Below are positions 39,308-47,010 of a stretch of DNA of 64,000 nt, piece after piece. The first letter of the stretch is position 1. Every line of letters starts with the position of its first letter. A program made the position numbers and the translations under genes. A model generated the notes under the pieces. The model saw only the letters and a list, made by a program, of their open reading frames with translations. It made no database searches and was not told the DNA's origin. Source of the stretch: Microlunatus speluncae (lineage in GTDB: Bacteria > Actinomycetota > Actinomycetes > Propionibacteriales > Propionibacteriaceae); contig NZ_VKCZ01000014.1 in assembly GCF_009299835.1 (NCBI RefSeq), forward strand, positions 310,001-374,000, given 5' to 3'.

Positions 39308-41545
39308 GTGCCTGCCGCCGAGCAGCCGGCCTTCGAGCTGGCGATCCCCGCGACCGGGGAGGAGTCTGCGCCGAAGGCGAACGGGCGTAAGGCCAAGACC
39401 AAGGGCGAGCCGAACCGGCCGGAGCAGGCGGCCGAGAAGCCGGTGGCCCGGGTCGCGGTCGACGTCTCACTGAGTCACCTCGACCGGCCGTTCGACTATC
39501 GGGTGCTGGCCGGGCAGGACGAGCAGGCGGTGCCCGGAGCCCGGGTCCGGGTCCGGTTCGCCGGCAAGCTGCGGGACGGCTTCATCCTGGAGCGGGTCGA
39601 CGAAACCGATCATGACGGCACCCTCGCCCCGCTGCACAAGATCATCTCCGCCGAACCGGTGCTGACGCCACAGGTGACCCGGCTGATCCGCCGGGTCGCC
39701 GATCACTACGCCGGCTGTTTCGCCGACGTCCTCCGGCTCGCCGTCCCGCCCCGCCACGCCGCCACCGAAGCCGAGCCGCGTCGCAAACCGTCCCCGCCCG
39801 CCGAGCCGGCCGAAGAGCAACCCGGTGAGCCTGTTCCGTCCCCTGATCCTGTCGAAGGGCAACCCGGCTCGGCGGCATCGGCCGGCGCGGCGCGGCCGGT
39901 TCCGTTCCCTGAGCCTGTCGAAGGGCAGACCACCTCCCGCTCCGAGCTCGTGGCCGGCCCCTGGGCGACTTTCCCGGACGGACCCTCCCTGCTGACCGCC
40001 CTTCGTGACGGCCGCACCCCCCGCGCGGTCTGGCGGCCGACGCCGAGCACCGACCCGACCGGTGACTGGGCCGCCGGCTTCGCCGCCGCGGCAGCCGCCA
40101 CCGTGGCCGGTGGCCGGGGCGTGATCATGATCGTGCCGGACGCGCATGATCTTGATCGGTTGGCCGCCGCCTGCGCGGAAACGCTGGGCAAGAAGGCGTA
40201 CGTCCAGCTGACCGCTGATCTTGGTCCGTCGGCCCGCTACCGATCATTTCTGGCCGCGCTGCGCGGCGATGTGTCGGTGGTGATCGGCACCCGGGCCGCC
40301 GCGTTCGCACCGGTTCGTGATCTTGGACTGGTCGCGGTCTGGGACGACGGCGACGACCTGCTGTCCGAGCAGCGGGCGCCGTACCCGCATGCCCGCGACG
40401 TGCTCGCGCTGCGGGCGGTCACCGAGCCTTGCGCCGCACTCTTCGCCTCCTACGGCCGCAGCGTCGAGGTGCAGTCCTGGCTCGAGTCCGGCTGGGCGCA
40501 CGAGGTCGCGTTGGACCGGACCGTGCTGCGGCGGCAGTCGCCGCGGGTGAAGGTGACCGCCGACAGCGACTCCCGGCTGGAACGCGATCCGCTGGCCCGG
40601 GCGCTCCGGCTGCCGCGCGAGGCGTTCGAGGTGATCCGGGTCGGGCTGTCGCAGGGGCCGGTGCTGGTCCAGGTGCCGCGGGCCGGCTATCTGCTGGCGC
40701 TGATCTGCCAGACCTGCCGGGAGCCGGTGCGGTGTCAGTTCTGCGGCGGCCCGACCCGGCAGGGCGCCGGTGATCATCCGGCGTCGTGCTCCTGGTGCGG
40801 CCGGCTGCAGGCCGACTGGACCTGTCCCATCTGCGGTGGCCGCCGGCTCCGCGCGCCGGTGGTCGGGGCGGAGCGTACGGCCGAGGAGTTGGGCCGGGCC
40901 TTCGCGCAGACCACGGTCCGCAAGTCGGCCGGCGGCGGGGTGCTGCCGGAGGTCGGGGCGGACTCGGCGATCGTCGTGGCCACCCCCGGCGCGGAACCGC
41001 CGGCCATCGACGGGTACGCCGCCGCGCTGCTGTTGGACACATCGATCCTGCTGCTGCGCCCCGACCTGCGCGCCGCCGAGGAGGCGCTGCGCCGCTGGTT
41101 CAACGTGACCGCCCTGGTCCGGCCCGGCGGTGACGGCGGCACGGTGCTCGCGGTGGGGGAGAGCACCAGTCGGGCCCTGCAGGCGCTGGTCCGGCTGGAC
41201 GCCGCCGGCTTCGCCGCGCGGGAGCTGGTCGAGCGCGGCGAGGCCCACTTCCCGCCGGCGGTGAAGTTGATCACGGTGGAGGGCCGGCGCGAGTCGCTGG
41301 ACGAGTTCGTCGAGCTGGCCCAGCCGCCCGACGGCACCGAGCTGCTCGGCCCGGTCGAGCTGCCGCGCACCGCGGCCCAACGCGTCGCCGGCGAGGACGG
41401 CCCGGTCTGGCGCCTCACCTTGCGCTCACCCCGCCAGTTCGGCGACCGACTGGCCCGGGCGGCGAAGGAGGTCACCGCGATCCGCAGCGCCCGCAAGAGC
41501 GACGGCGGCCTCCGCATCCGCGTCGACCCCGTCATCATCGACTGA
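39308..41545 (+). CDS. priA: Primosomal protein N prime (PriA), actinobacterial form
   Basis: About 745 residues. N-terminal 3 prime-DNA-binding domain (VAVDVSLSHLDRPFDYRVLA), a helicase-like middle, a zinc-binding block with paired Cys (ICQTCREPVRCQFCGGPTR, CSWCGRL, CPICGGRR) and a C-terminal domain. I find no Walker A GxGKT and the DEAH position reads VAVWDDGDDLL, so it is probably inactive as an ATPase, as I recall for other actinobacterial PriA. Residues ~178-206 carry two in-frame copies of the GTTCCCTGAGC element (encoding PSPDPVEGQP and PFPEPVEGQT), a lineage-specific insertion. GTG at 39308 is preferred over TTG 39278. Confidence 0.92.
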   Translation: MPAAEQPAFELAIPATGEESAPKANGRKAKTKGEPNRPEQAAEKPVARVAVDVSLSHLDRPFDYRVLAGQDEQAVPGARVRVRFAGKLRDGFILERVDETDHDGTLAPLHKIISAEPVLTPQVTRLIRRVADHYAGCFADVLRLAVPPRHAATEAEPRRKPSPPAEPAEEQPGEPVPSPDPVEGQPGSAASAGAARPVPFPEPVEGQTTSRSELVAGPWATFPDGPSLLTALRDGRTPRAVWRPTPSTDPTGDWAAGFAAAAAATVAGGRGVIMIVPDAHDLDRLAAACAETLGKKAYVQLTADLGPSARYRSFLAALRGDVSVVIGTRAAAFAPVRDLGLVAVWDDGDDLLSEQRAPYPHARDVLALRAVTEPCAALFASYGRSVEVQSWLESGWAHEVALDRTVLRRQSPRVKVTADSDSRLERDPLARALRLPREAFEVIRVGLSQGPVLVQVPRAGYLLALICQTCREPVRCQFCGGPTRQGAGDHPASCSWCGRLQADWTCPICGGRRLRAPVVGAERTAEELGRAFAQTTVRKSAGGGVLPEVGADSAIVVATPGAEPPAIDGYAAALLLDTSILLLRPDLRAAEEALRRWFNVTALVRPGGDGGTVLAVGESTSRALQALVRLDAAGFAARELVERGEAHFPPAVKLITVEGRRESLDEFVELAQPPDGTELLGPVELPRTAAQRVAGEDGPVWRLTLRSPRQFGDRLARAAKEVTAIRSARKSDGGLRIRVDPVIID
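39838..39925. repeat. Two GTTCCCTGAGC-family elements inside the priA reading frame
   Basis: Copies at 39838-39859 (GTCCCCTGATCCTGTCGAAG, two changes) and 39904-39925 (exact core). Both point with the gene and are read in the frame that gives P-D-P-V-E-G and P-E-P-V-E-G without a stop. The frame matters: in the luciferase-like gene at 1412 another phase of the same element reads V-P-stop. Confidence 0.93.
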
Positions 41546-41560
41546 CCCCCAACCCCCCAA

Positions 41561-41618
41561 CCCCGAGTTGTCAGAACTAGGGCACGCCAGAGCGTGCCCT
41601 AGTTCTGACAAGTCGGGG
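41561..41618. terminator. Hairpin between convergent priA and abgT-type genes (TTGTCAGAACT family)
   Basis: Arms 41561-41587 and 41592-41618: 27 bp with one mismatch, inner 20 bp perfect, 4-base loop CAGA. It ends 2 bp before the transporter stop codon. Lying between convergent genes it can act on both transcripts. Confidence 0.88.
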
Positions 41619-41619
41619 G

Positions 41620-43170
41620 TCAGCGGACGGGGGCGCCGGGGCCGAGGGGGATGCCGAGGGCCCACCAGAGGAAGAACAGCGCGGTCCAGCAGACGGTCAT
41701 GGCGATCGCCAACGGCAGGGTGTACGAGGCCAGGGTGCCGATCCCGGCGTTCTTCCGGTATTGCTGCAGGAAGCCGAGTGCCATCACGAAGTACGGGCTC
41801 ATCGGCGTGATCGCGGTCGACCCGGAGTCGGCGATCCGGAACAGTGCCTGGGTGGTCTCGGCCGGCACCGCGAGCAACATCAGCATCGGCACCAGCACCG
41901 GGGCGGCGATCGACCACATCGCCGAGCCGCTGGTGATCATCACATTGACCACCCCGAGCAAGATCAACACCATCAGGAAGATCACCGGCACCGGCACGTT
42001 GTTCTGATCCAGCAACTGGGACGACTCGACCGCGATCAGGTCTCCGATCCGGGTCCAGTCGAAGTAGGCCAGGAACTGCGCGATGGCGAAGAACAGCACC
42101 AGCACCGGTGCCATCTGCCGGATCCCGCGCCCCATCAGCTTCGGCACGTCGGCGAAGGCGGTGATGGTGCCGGACCGGACGCCGTAGACGATGCCGCAGA
42201 GCGCGAACAGCAACCCGACGATCGCGGCGATGCCCTCCAGGAACGGCGACTCGGCCAGCGTCCCGTCCGCACCCCGCAACGGCGAACCGGGCGGCAGCAG
42301 CAGGGCCAACAGCACCAGCACGGCGACGCCGAGCGTGATCAGGGCGAGCCGCTGGGCGGACCGTTCGCGCGGCGACAGCTCGAGGGTGCCGAGGTCGGTC
42401 AGGTCGACATCCGGATCGGGATCCAGATCGGGCCGCTTGGCCAGCACGAACTTGGTCACGACGGTGATCACGATCGCCAACAGGATCGAGGAGGCGATGT
42501 TGAAGAACCAGTTGCTCAACGGGGAGACGTACGCGTTCGGGTCGATGATCTTGGCCGCGGCGGTGGTGATCCCGGCGAAGATCGCGTCATTCGGGGTGGG
42601 GATCGGGCTGGCGTCGTAGCCCGAGGCGATCGCGGTGTAGGCGACCACCACGCCGAGGATCGGCGACCGGCCGACCGCGCGGAACGCGAGCCCGCCCAGG
42701 GGCACCAGGATGATGTAGGCGGCGGCCGAGGCGACGTGGGCCGCGGTGCCGGCGAAGGCGACCGCGAAGACGACCCACGAGGCCGGCACCCGGGAGACCC
42801 CGGTCTTCATCGCCGCGGCCAGGAAGCCGCTGTGCTCGGCCAGCGCCGCGCCCATGATCACTACGACGATGGTGGCCATCGGCGGGAACTCGGCGAAGTT
42901 GTCGATCACGCCGGACAGCGCCATCGCCAGCCCGTCGCCGCTGAACAGGTTGCGCACGGTCACCGTCTCGCCGTCGCTGGGCGAGATCACCGAGACCCCG
43001 GCGGCGGACAGGATCGCGCTGGCGACGCCGAGGATGATCACCAGGATCCAGAACAGCCAGAAGGGGTGCGGCAGCGCGTTGCCGACCCGTTCGATCACGG
43101 CCATCGCCCGGACGATCCCGGGCAGCCGGTCGGCCTGATCCGTCGGGCGTTCGGTCACGTCGTGGCTCAT
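41620..43170 (-). CDS. AbgT-family transporter
   Basis: 516 residues, about 11-13 hydrophobic segments. AbgT family features: GNALPHPFWLFWILVIILGV near residue 30, PPMATIVVVIMGAALAEHSG, FLAAAMKTGVSRVPASWVVF, GYDASPIPTPNDAIFAGITT, and TSGSAMWSIAAPVLVPMLML, with PMSPYFVMALGFLQQY near the C-terminus. Members import p-aminobenzoyl-glutamate or export sulfonamides in a cation-coupled way. ATG at 43170 has GGAGG 6 bases upstream, located inside the preceding esterase gene, and overlaps its stop (ATGA). Co-transcribed with the esterase. Substrate not known. Confidence 0.88.
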   Translation of the reverse strand: MSHDVTERPTDQADRLPGIVRAMAVIERVGNALPHPFWLFWILVIILGVASAILSAAGVSVISPSDGETVTVRNLFSGDGLAMALSGVIDNFAEFPPMATIVVVIMGAALAEHSGFLAAAMKTGVSRVPASWVVFAVAFAGTAAHVASAAAYIILVPLGGLAFRAVGRSPILGVVVAYTAIASGYDASPIPTPNDAIFAGITTAAAKIIDPNAYVSPLSNWFFNIASSILLAIVITVVTKFVLAKRPDLDPDPDVDLTDLGTLELSPRERSAQRLALITLGVAVLVLLALLLPPGSPLRGADGTLAESPFLEGIAAIVGLLFALCGIVYGVRSGTITAFADVPKLMGRGIRQMAPVLVLFFAIAQFLAYFDWTRIGDLIAVESSQLLDQNNVPVPVIFLMVLILLGVVNVMITSGSAMWSIAAPVLVPMLMLLAVPAETTQALFRIADSGSTAITPMSPYFVMALGFLQQYRKNAGIGTLASYTLPLAIAMTVCWTALFFLWWALGIPLGPGAPVR

Positions 43171-44183
43171 CGGTCGCCTCCGTTCGCGCTGGCCGGCGCG
43201 GTGTGCCGGCGGAAGAACTGCCACAGCTCGGTCTGGGCGTCGATCGTCGGGGTGATCCAGCCGCCGCCCGAGTACGCCAGCGCGCCCGGCCAGACGTGGC
43301 CGCCGTTGCTGACGGCCAGGTGGGTCACGTCCGCGCCGTCGGTGCAGCGGCTCCAGCGGAGCTCGGTCACGTCGCCGCCGATCGTCCGGCTGCGCGGCCC
43401 GCTCCGGCAGCCGTTGCGGTCGGCCCAGTCGGCCGCCCAGTCGGCGACGGCGGGAAGATCACGATCGGCATCACCGGTGTACGGGATGGTCGCGTCGCCG
43501 GTGCCGTGGATGATCATGATCGGCATCGGGTCCGCCTCGGCGCAGCCGGCCCGGCTCTGCGGGTAGTAGGCGCCGGCGACGATGCCGACGGCGGCGAACC
43601 GGTCCGGCAGCCGGCAGGCCAACAGATTGACCAGGCCGCCGCCGTTGGACTTGCCGGTCGCGTAGCTGCGCTGCTCGTCAACGCACCAGGTCTGCTGAAG
43701 TTGATCAAGCAGCGCCGCGGTGAAGGTGACATCGTCGACGTCCGGCGGTGCGTACGGCGCCCCCTGCCAGGCCCGGCGGTAGCCGTCGCCGGCGCCGAGC
43801 TCGCCCGACGGGTAGGCGACGACGGCCGGCAGCGTGGAGAGACCCGAGTAACCCTCGATCTCGGTCCCGGTGCCGCCGCGGCCGTGGAAGGCGATGATCA
43901 ACGGCCAGTCGGAGCGGCGCTCGTAGTCGTCCGGCAGATGCAGGATGTATTCCCGGTCCCGGCCCTGATCGCGGAGTTCGTACTTGGCGCTGGTGCCCGA
44001 CTGCTGCTCCGTGGCCCGACCGCACCGCTGCCCGGTCGACGAGCCGGCCTCCGCCGACCCGGTGTTGGCGGAGCCGGCCTCCGCCGACCCGGCGTCGGCG
44101 ATAGCCACCGGCGACCCCACCAGCACCGCGCCGACCACCACGGCCGCGATCCGGCCCAGCCACCGTGGCCCGGCCCGTCTCAC
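43167..44183 (-). CDS. Secreted PHB-depolymerase/LpqC-type esterase
   Basis: About 338 residues. Signal peptide: RRAGPRWLGRIAAVVVGAVL followed by VGSPVAIADAGSAEAGS, with cleavage near A-D-A. Mature part has the feruloyl-esterase/PHB-depolymerase layout: REYILHLPDDYERRSDWPLI, HGRGGTGTEIEGYSG, nucleophile Ser in YATGKSNGGGLVNLLACRLP, Asp in HGTGDATIPYTGD and the late His in SNGGHVWPG. Ends with a GGW motif (YSGGGWITPTIDAQTELWQF). The GTG at 44183 is chosen because a 24-bp-arm hairpin lies just upstream; an ATG at 44303 would force the hairpin into the signal-peptide region. First gene of an operon with the transporter. Confidence 0.83.
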   Translation of the reverse strand: MRRAGPRWLGRIAAVVVGAVLVGSPVAIADAGSAEAGSANTGSAEAGSSTGQRCGRATEQQSGTSAKYELRDQGRDREYILHLPDDYERRSDWPLIIAFHGRGGTGTEIEGYSGLSTLPAVVAYPSGELGAGDGYRRAWQGAPYAPPDVDDVTFTAALLDQLQQTWCVDEQRSYATGKSNGGGLVNLLACRLPDRFAAVGIVAGAYYPQSRAGCAEADPMPIMIIHGTGDATIPYTGDADRDLPAVADWAADWADRNGCRSGPRSRTIGGDVTELRWSRCTDGADVTHLAVSNGGHVWPGALAYSGGGWITPTIDAQTELWQFFRRHTAPASANGGDR

Positions 44184-44189
44184 CCCAGC

Positions 44190-44249
44190 CGCGGCAGTTC
44201 GGACGATCCGCGGCAGTTGCAACGGCCGCGGATGGTCCGAACTGCCGCG
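44190..44249. repeat. Hairpin with 24-bp arms upstream of the secreted esterase
   Basis: CGCGGCAGTTCGGACGATCC (start of the left arm, 44190-44213) pairs with 44226-44249, one mismatch, 12-base loop. It sits 7 bp upstream of the chosen esterase start. The first 16 bases of the arm (CGCGGCAGTTCGGACG) reappear at 63776-63791 at the 3 prime end of trmI, so this is another dispersed element. Confidence 0.85.
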
Positions 44250-44396
44250 TTTATGGGGGATCGGCGGTGAGGTGGGTGGGTGATTACGGCGGCTGGGCGT
44301 CATTGGTCAGGCCTTTCGTTGCCGGTCGAGGGTGTGCGGGGGTGCCGGACGGCGGGTGTCCGGAGGGTGAAGGTTCAGTTGTGGGGGGCGGATCGG

Positions 44397-45155
44397 CTAG
44401 GCGTCCAGCCATTCCTTCATGAAGTCGACGATCCGGCCGGTGGCCCGGTCGATGATCAACTTCCCGTCGGCCGCGGTGGCGTGCCGCGGGTCGCCGAGGA
44501 CTCCGTCCGGGCTGAGCCGGTGGTAGCCGACGGCCAGCTTGGGCAGGCCGGCCCGGGACAGCCGAGGGAGCGGTTCGAGTTGATCAAGCTCCGTGGTGCC
44601 GGCGCGGAGCCGATCGGACTGCACCAGGTCGGGACGTAGGTGCAGCAGCTGAGCGGTTTCGGCCTCGCCGCTGTGACCGTGCACCGGGCTGACGGTCAGG
44701 TCGCCGACCACGTCGGCGGCGAGGGTGGTGATCGGCGTCCAGGCGAACTCCAGCTCGGGCAGGTCGCGGAGCAGGTCCTGCGCGAGGGTCTCCAGGGCGG
44801 CGTTGTTGCCGGCGTGTCCGGTGATCACCAGGAACCGCCGGAATCCGTGTGGGTGCAGGCTTTCCAGATAGTCCCGGAGCAGCGCGACAAAGGTCGCCGG
44901 CCGGGCCGAGACCGTGCCGGCGAAGGCGAGATGGTGCGGCGAGACGCCGATCGGGATCGACGGCCCGACCACGACCCGGCCGCCGAACCGCTCGGCCACC
45001 AGGTCAGCGACCCCCTCGGCCCGGAGCAGGTCGGTGGCCAGCGGCAACCCCGGCCCGTGCTGCTCGAACGCGCCGGCCGGGATCAGCACGATGCCGTCGC
45101 GTTCGGCGGCGGCAGCGGCCTGGACCGTGGTCAGCTCGGCCAGCCGGTGCGTCAT
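44397..45155 (-). CDS. Creatininase-family amidohydrolase
   Basis: 252 residues. Metal-dependent creatininase fold: IVLIPAGAFEQHGPGLPLAT with Glu and His ligands plus Asp in ATDLL, GFRRFLVITGHAGNNAALET (G-H-x-G-N), and VHGHSGEAETAQLLHL (H-S-G-E-A-E-T). The family includes creatinine amidohydrolase, FAPy deformylase and the mycofactocin peptidase MftE; none of these pathways is visible here. Start overlaps the upstream GntR gene (ATGA), so it is likely the enzyme this regulator controls. Substrate probably an amide or lactam. Confidence 0.88.
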   Translation of the reverse strand: MTHRLAELTTVQAAAAAERDGIVLIPAGAFEQHGPGLPLATDLLRAEGVADLVAERFGGRVVVGPSIPIGVSPHHLAFAGTVSARPATFVALLRDYLESLHPHGFRRFLVITGHAGNNAALETLAQDLLRDLPELEFAWTPITTLAADVVGDLTVSPVHGHSGEAETAQLLHLRPDLVQSDRLRAGTTELDQLEPLPRLSRAGLPKLAVGYHRLSPDGVLGDPRHATAADGKLIIDRATGRIVDFMKEWLDA

Positions 45156-45856
45156 CGGGGGTCCTCGCTCGTCGGCACCGCGGCGGGCCGGTCGGACGCG
45201 ATCGAGGCGCGGATCGCGGTCAGGTGCTCCCGGGTCAGCCGTTCCGCCGCGTCCGGATCGGCGTCGCGGACCGCCTGCAGGATCGCGAGGTGCTCGGCGT
45301 GGTCGCGCTCCCGGTCGTCGTACCGGAGCCGGATCTCGATCTGCTCCCGCTCCCGGACCTGCAGCAGCGCCTCGACGGTCTCCCGGACCAGCGGCACGCC
45401 GGTCGCGGCGGCCAGGGCGACATGGAAATGCAGCGCCGGCCGTTCGGCACCCCGCTGGGGCCGCAACGCGTTGGCCGCCGCGGTCTCCAGCGCCGCCAAG
45501 GCGTCCTCGGTCCGGGACCGGGCCGCGGCCGCGGCCAGCTGCGGCTCGATCAGGATCCGGGCGTCGATCAACTCCAGCACCGCCGCCGGCCCCGCCTCCC
45601 GGACATGCGGATTGGACAGCAGCCGCCGCCCGATCCCGTCCCCGACATAGGTGCCCGAGCCATGCCGGAACCGGATCACGTCGGTCGCCTCGAGCCGGCG
45701 CAGGGCCTCCCGCACCGTCGGCGTGGTGACCTCGAAGTGCCCCGCCAGGTCGCGCGACGACCGCAACGCATCCCCGGGCCGCAGCCCCTGGTCGCGGATC
45801 ATCGCGACGATGCCGTCGGCGATCTGCTCGGACAGGGAAGGGGAAGCCGAATTCAT
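45152..45856 (-). CDS. GntR-family (FadR subfamily) transcriptional regulator
   Basis: 234 residues. N-terminal winged helix (LSEQIADGIVAMIRDQGLRP, LRSSRDLAGHFEVTTPTVRE, ALRRLEATDVIRFRHGSGTY) and a C-terminal FCD helical ligand domain (ELIDARILIEPQLAAAAARS, HFHVALAAATGVPLVRETVE, EHLAILQAVRDADPDAAERL) with metal-binding His positions. Co-translated with the creatininase. A TTGACA-17-TTTAGT promoter lies so that the ATG at 45856 is the probable transcription start (leaderless), and a dyad AAGTGA-5-TCACTT overlaps it: strong sign of autoregulation. Confidence 0.92.
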   Translation of the reverse strand: MNSASPSLSEQIADGIVAMIRDQGLRPGDALRSSRDLAGHFEVTTPTVREALRRLEATDVIRFRHGSGTYVGDGIGRRLLSNPHVREAGPAAVLELIDARILIEPQLAAAAARSRTEDALAALETAAANALRPQRGAERPALHFHVALAAATGVPLVRETVEALLQVREREQIEIRLRYDDRERDHAEHLAILQAVRDADPDAAERLTREHLTAIRASIASDRPAAVPTSEDPR

Positions 45857-45857
45857 A

Positions 45858-45891
45858 AAGTGACTAAATCACTTACTCACTGGTCTGTCAA
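45858..45891 (-). promoter_or_regulatory. Leaderless promoter of gntR with overlapping operator
   Basis: Reverse strand: TTGACA (45886-45891), 17-bp spacer, TTTAGT (45863-45868), then 6 bases to the ATG at 45856. The dyad AAGTGA-CTAAA-TCACTT (45858-45874) covers the -10 box and abuts the start codon. Best promoter in the window by consensus. Confidence 0.82.
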
Positions 45892-45908
45892 CGACCCGTC
45901 AGTGCTTG

Positions 45909-45997
45909 GTCCGTTCCCTCGTCGAAGGGCAGACCGGATGTCAGCTCACCGGTGCCCCGGACTGATCGGGGCTGGCTCTTTGACAGGTTCAGGAAGG
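45909..45997. repeat. Decayed pair of GTTCCCTGAGC elements upstream of fmt
   Basis: CGTTCCCTCGTCGAAGGGCA (left) lacks the AGCCT of the core, and TTTGACAGGTTCAGGAAGG near 45978 is a mutated facing copy. Apparently a degenerate version of the pairs at 1412 and 54402. Confidence 0.6.
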
Positions 45998-46084
45998 AAT
46001 CGGAAGTCGGACTCACCTTTTCAACTACGGATGCGATGTTGCCGACGTCCTTCTCGGATGCCAGGCGGTCTACACTCTCGGTCC

Positions 46085-47008
46085 GTGCGCCTTGTCTTTG
46101 CCGGAACTCCCGATGTCGCCCTGCCCGCGCTGAATGCCCTGGTCGGGTCCGACCATGAGGTGGTCGCGGTGATCACCCGGCCGGATGCGCCGAGCGGGCG
46201 GGGTCGCACGCTACATCCGAGCCCGGTGGCGGCCCGGGCGGCGGAGTTGGGGATCGAAACGCTGAAGCCGGAGAAGGCCGGTGCGCCGGAGGTGGTCGCC
46301 CGGCTGACCGAGCTGGCGCCGGACTGCTGCCCGGTGGTCGCCTACGGTGCGCTGCTGCCGCAGCGGCTGCTGGACATCCCGACCCACGGCTGGGTCAACC
46401 TGCACTTCTCGCTGCTGCCGGCCTGGCGCGGCGCCGCGCCGGTGCAGCATTCGATCATGGCCGGTGACCAGGTGACCGGCGCCTGCACCTTCCGGATCGT
46501 CAAGGCGTTGGACGCGGGCCCGGTGTTCGACCAGATCACCGAGGAGATCGGGGCCACCGACACAGCCGGCGACCTGCTCTCCCGACTCGCCGACCGGGGA
46601 TCGGAGTTGCTGCTGGCGACGATGGACGCCCTCGCCGCCGGCACCGCGACGCCGACCGAACAGCCGGAGGCCGAGGTGAGCTACGCGTCGAAACTGACGG
46701 TCGAGGACGCGATGATCGACTGGGACCGGCCGGCGATCGAGATCGATCGGATCATCCGCGGCTGCCAGCCGGCACCCGGCGCCTGGACGACCTTGCACGG
46801 CGATCGGTTCAAGATCAACTCTGCCACCGTGGTCGAGGCCGAGGCGTTGCCGCCGCGGGGGCTGCGGGTGACCAAGAAGGCGGTCCAGGTCGGCACCGGG
46901 GCGGGAGTCCTGGAGCTGGGCCAGGTGCAGGCGCAGGGGAAGAAGCCGATGCGGGCCGCGGACTGGGCCCGCGGCGTCACCTTCGCCGGCGACGACAGCT
47001 TCGGCTGA
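46085..47008 (+). CDS. fmt: Methionyl-tRNA formyltransferase
   Basis: 307 residues. Formylates initiator Met-tRNA using 10-formyl-THF. RLVFAGTPDVALPALNALVG at the N-terminus, AYGALLPQRLLDIPTHGWVN, the signature LHFSLLPAWRGAAPVQHSIM, GDQVTGACTFRIVKALDAGP, and the C-terminal OB-like tRNA-binding domain (TKKAVQVGTGAGVLELGQVQ, GKKPMRAADWARG). Start GTG at 46085. rsmB starts 2 bp after its stop codon. Confidence 0.97.
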   Translation: MRLVFAGTPDVALPALNALVGSDHEVVAVITRPDAPSGRGRTLHPSPVAARAAELGIETLKPEKAGAPEVVARLTELAPDCCPVVAYGALLPQRLLDIPTHGWVNLHFSLLPAWRGAAPVQHSIMAGDQVTGACTFRIVKALDAGPVFDQITEEIGATDTAGDLLSRLADRGSELLLATMDALAAGTATPTEQPEAEVSYASKLTVEDAMIDWDRPAIEIDRIIRGCQPAPGAWTTLHGDRFKINSATVVEAEALPPRGLRVTKKAVQVGTGAGVLELGQVQAQGKKPMRAADWARGVTFAGDDSFG

Positions 47009-47010
47009 TC

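Noticed and set aside
41620-45856. Prophage or integrative element at the priA-fmt junction
   Set aside because: No integrase, recombinase, attachment-site duplication or tRNA; the genes look like ordinary metabolic accessory genes with the host composition.
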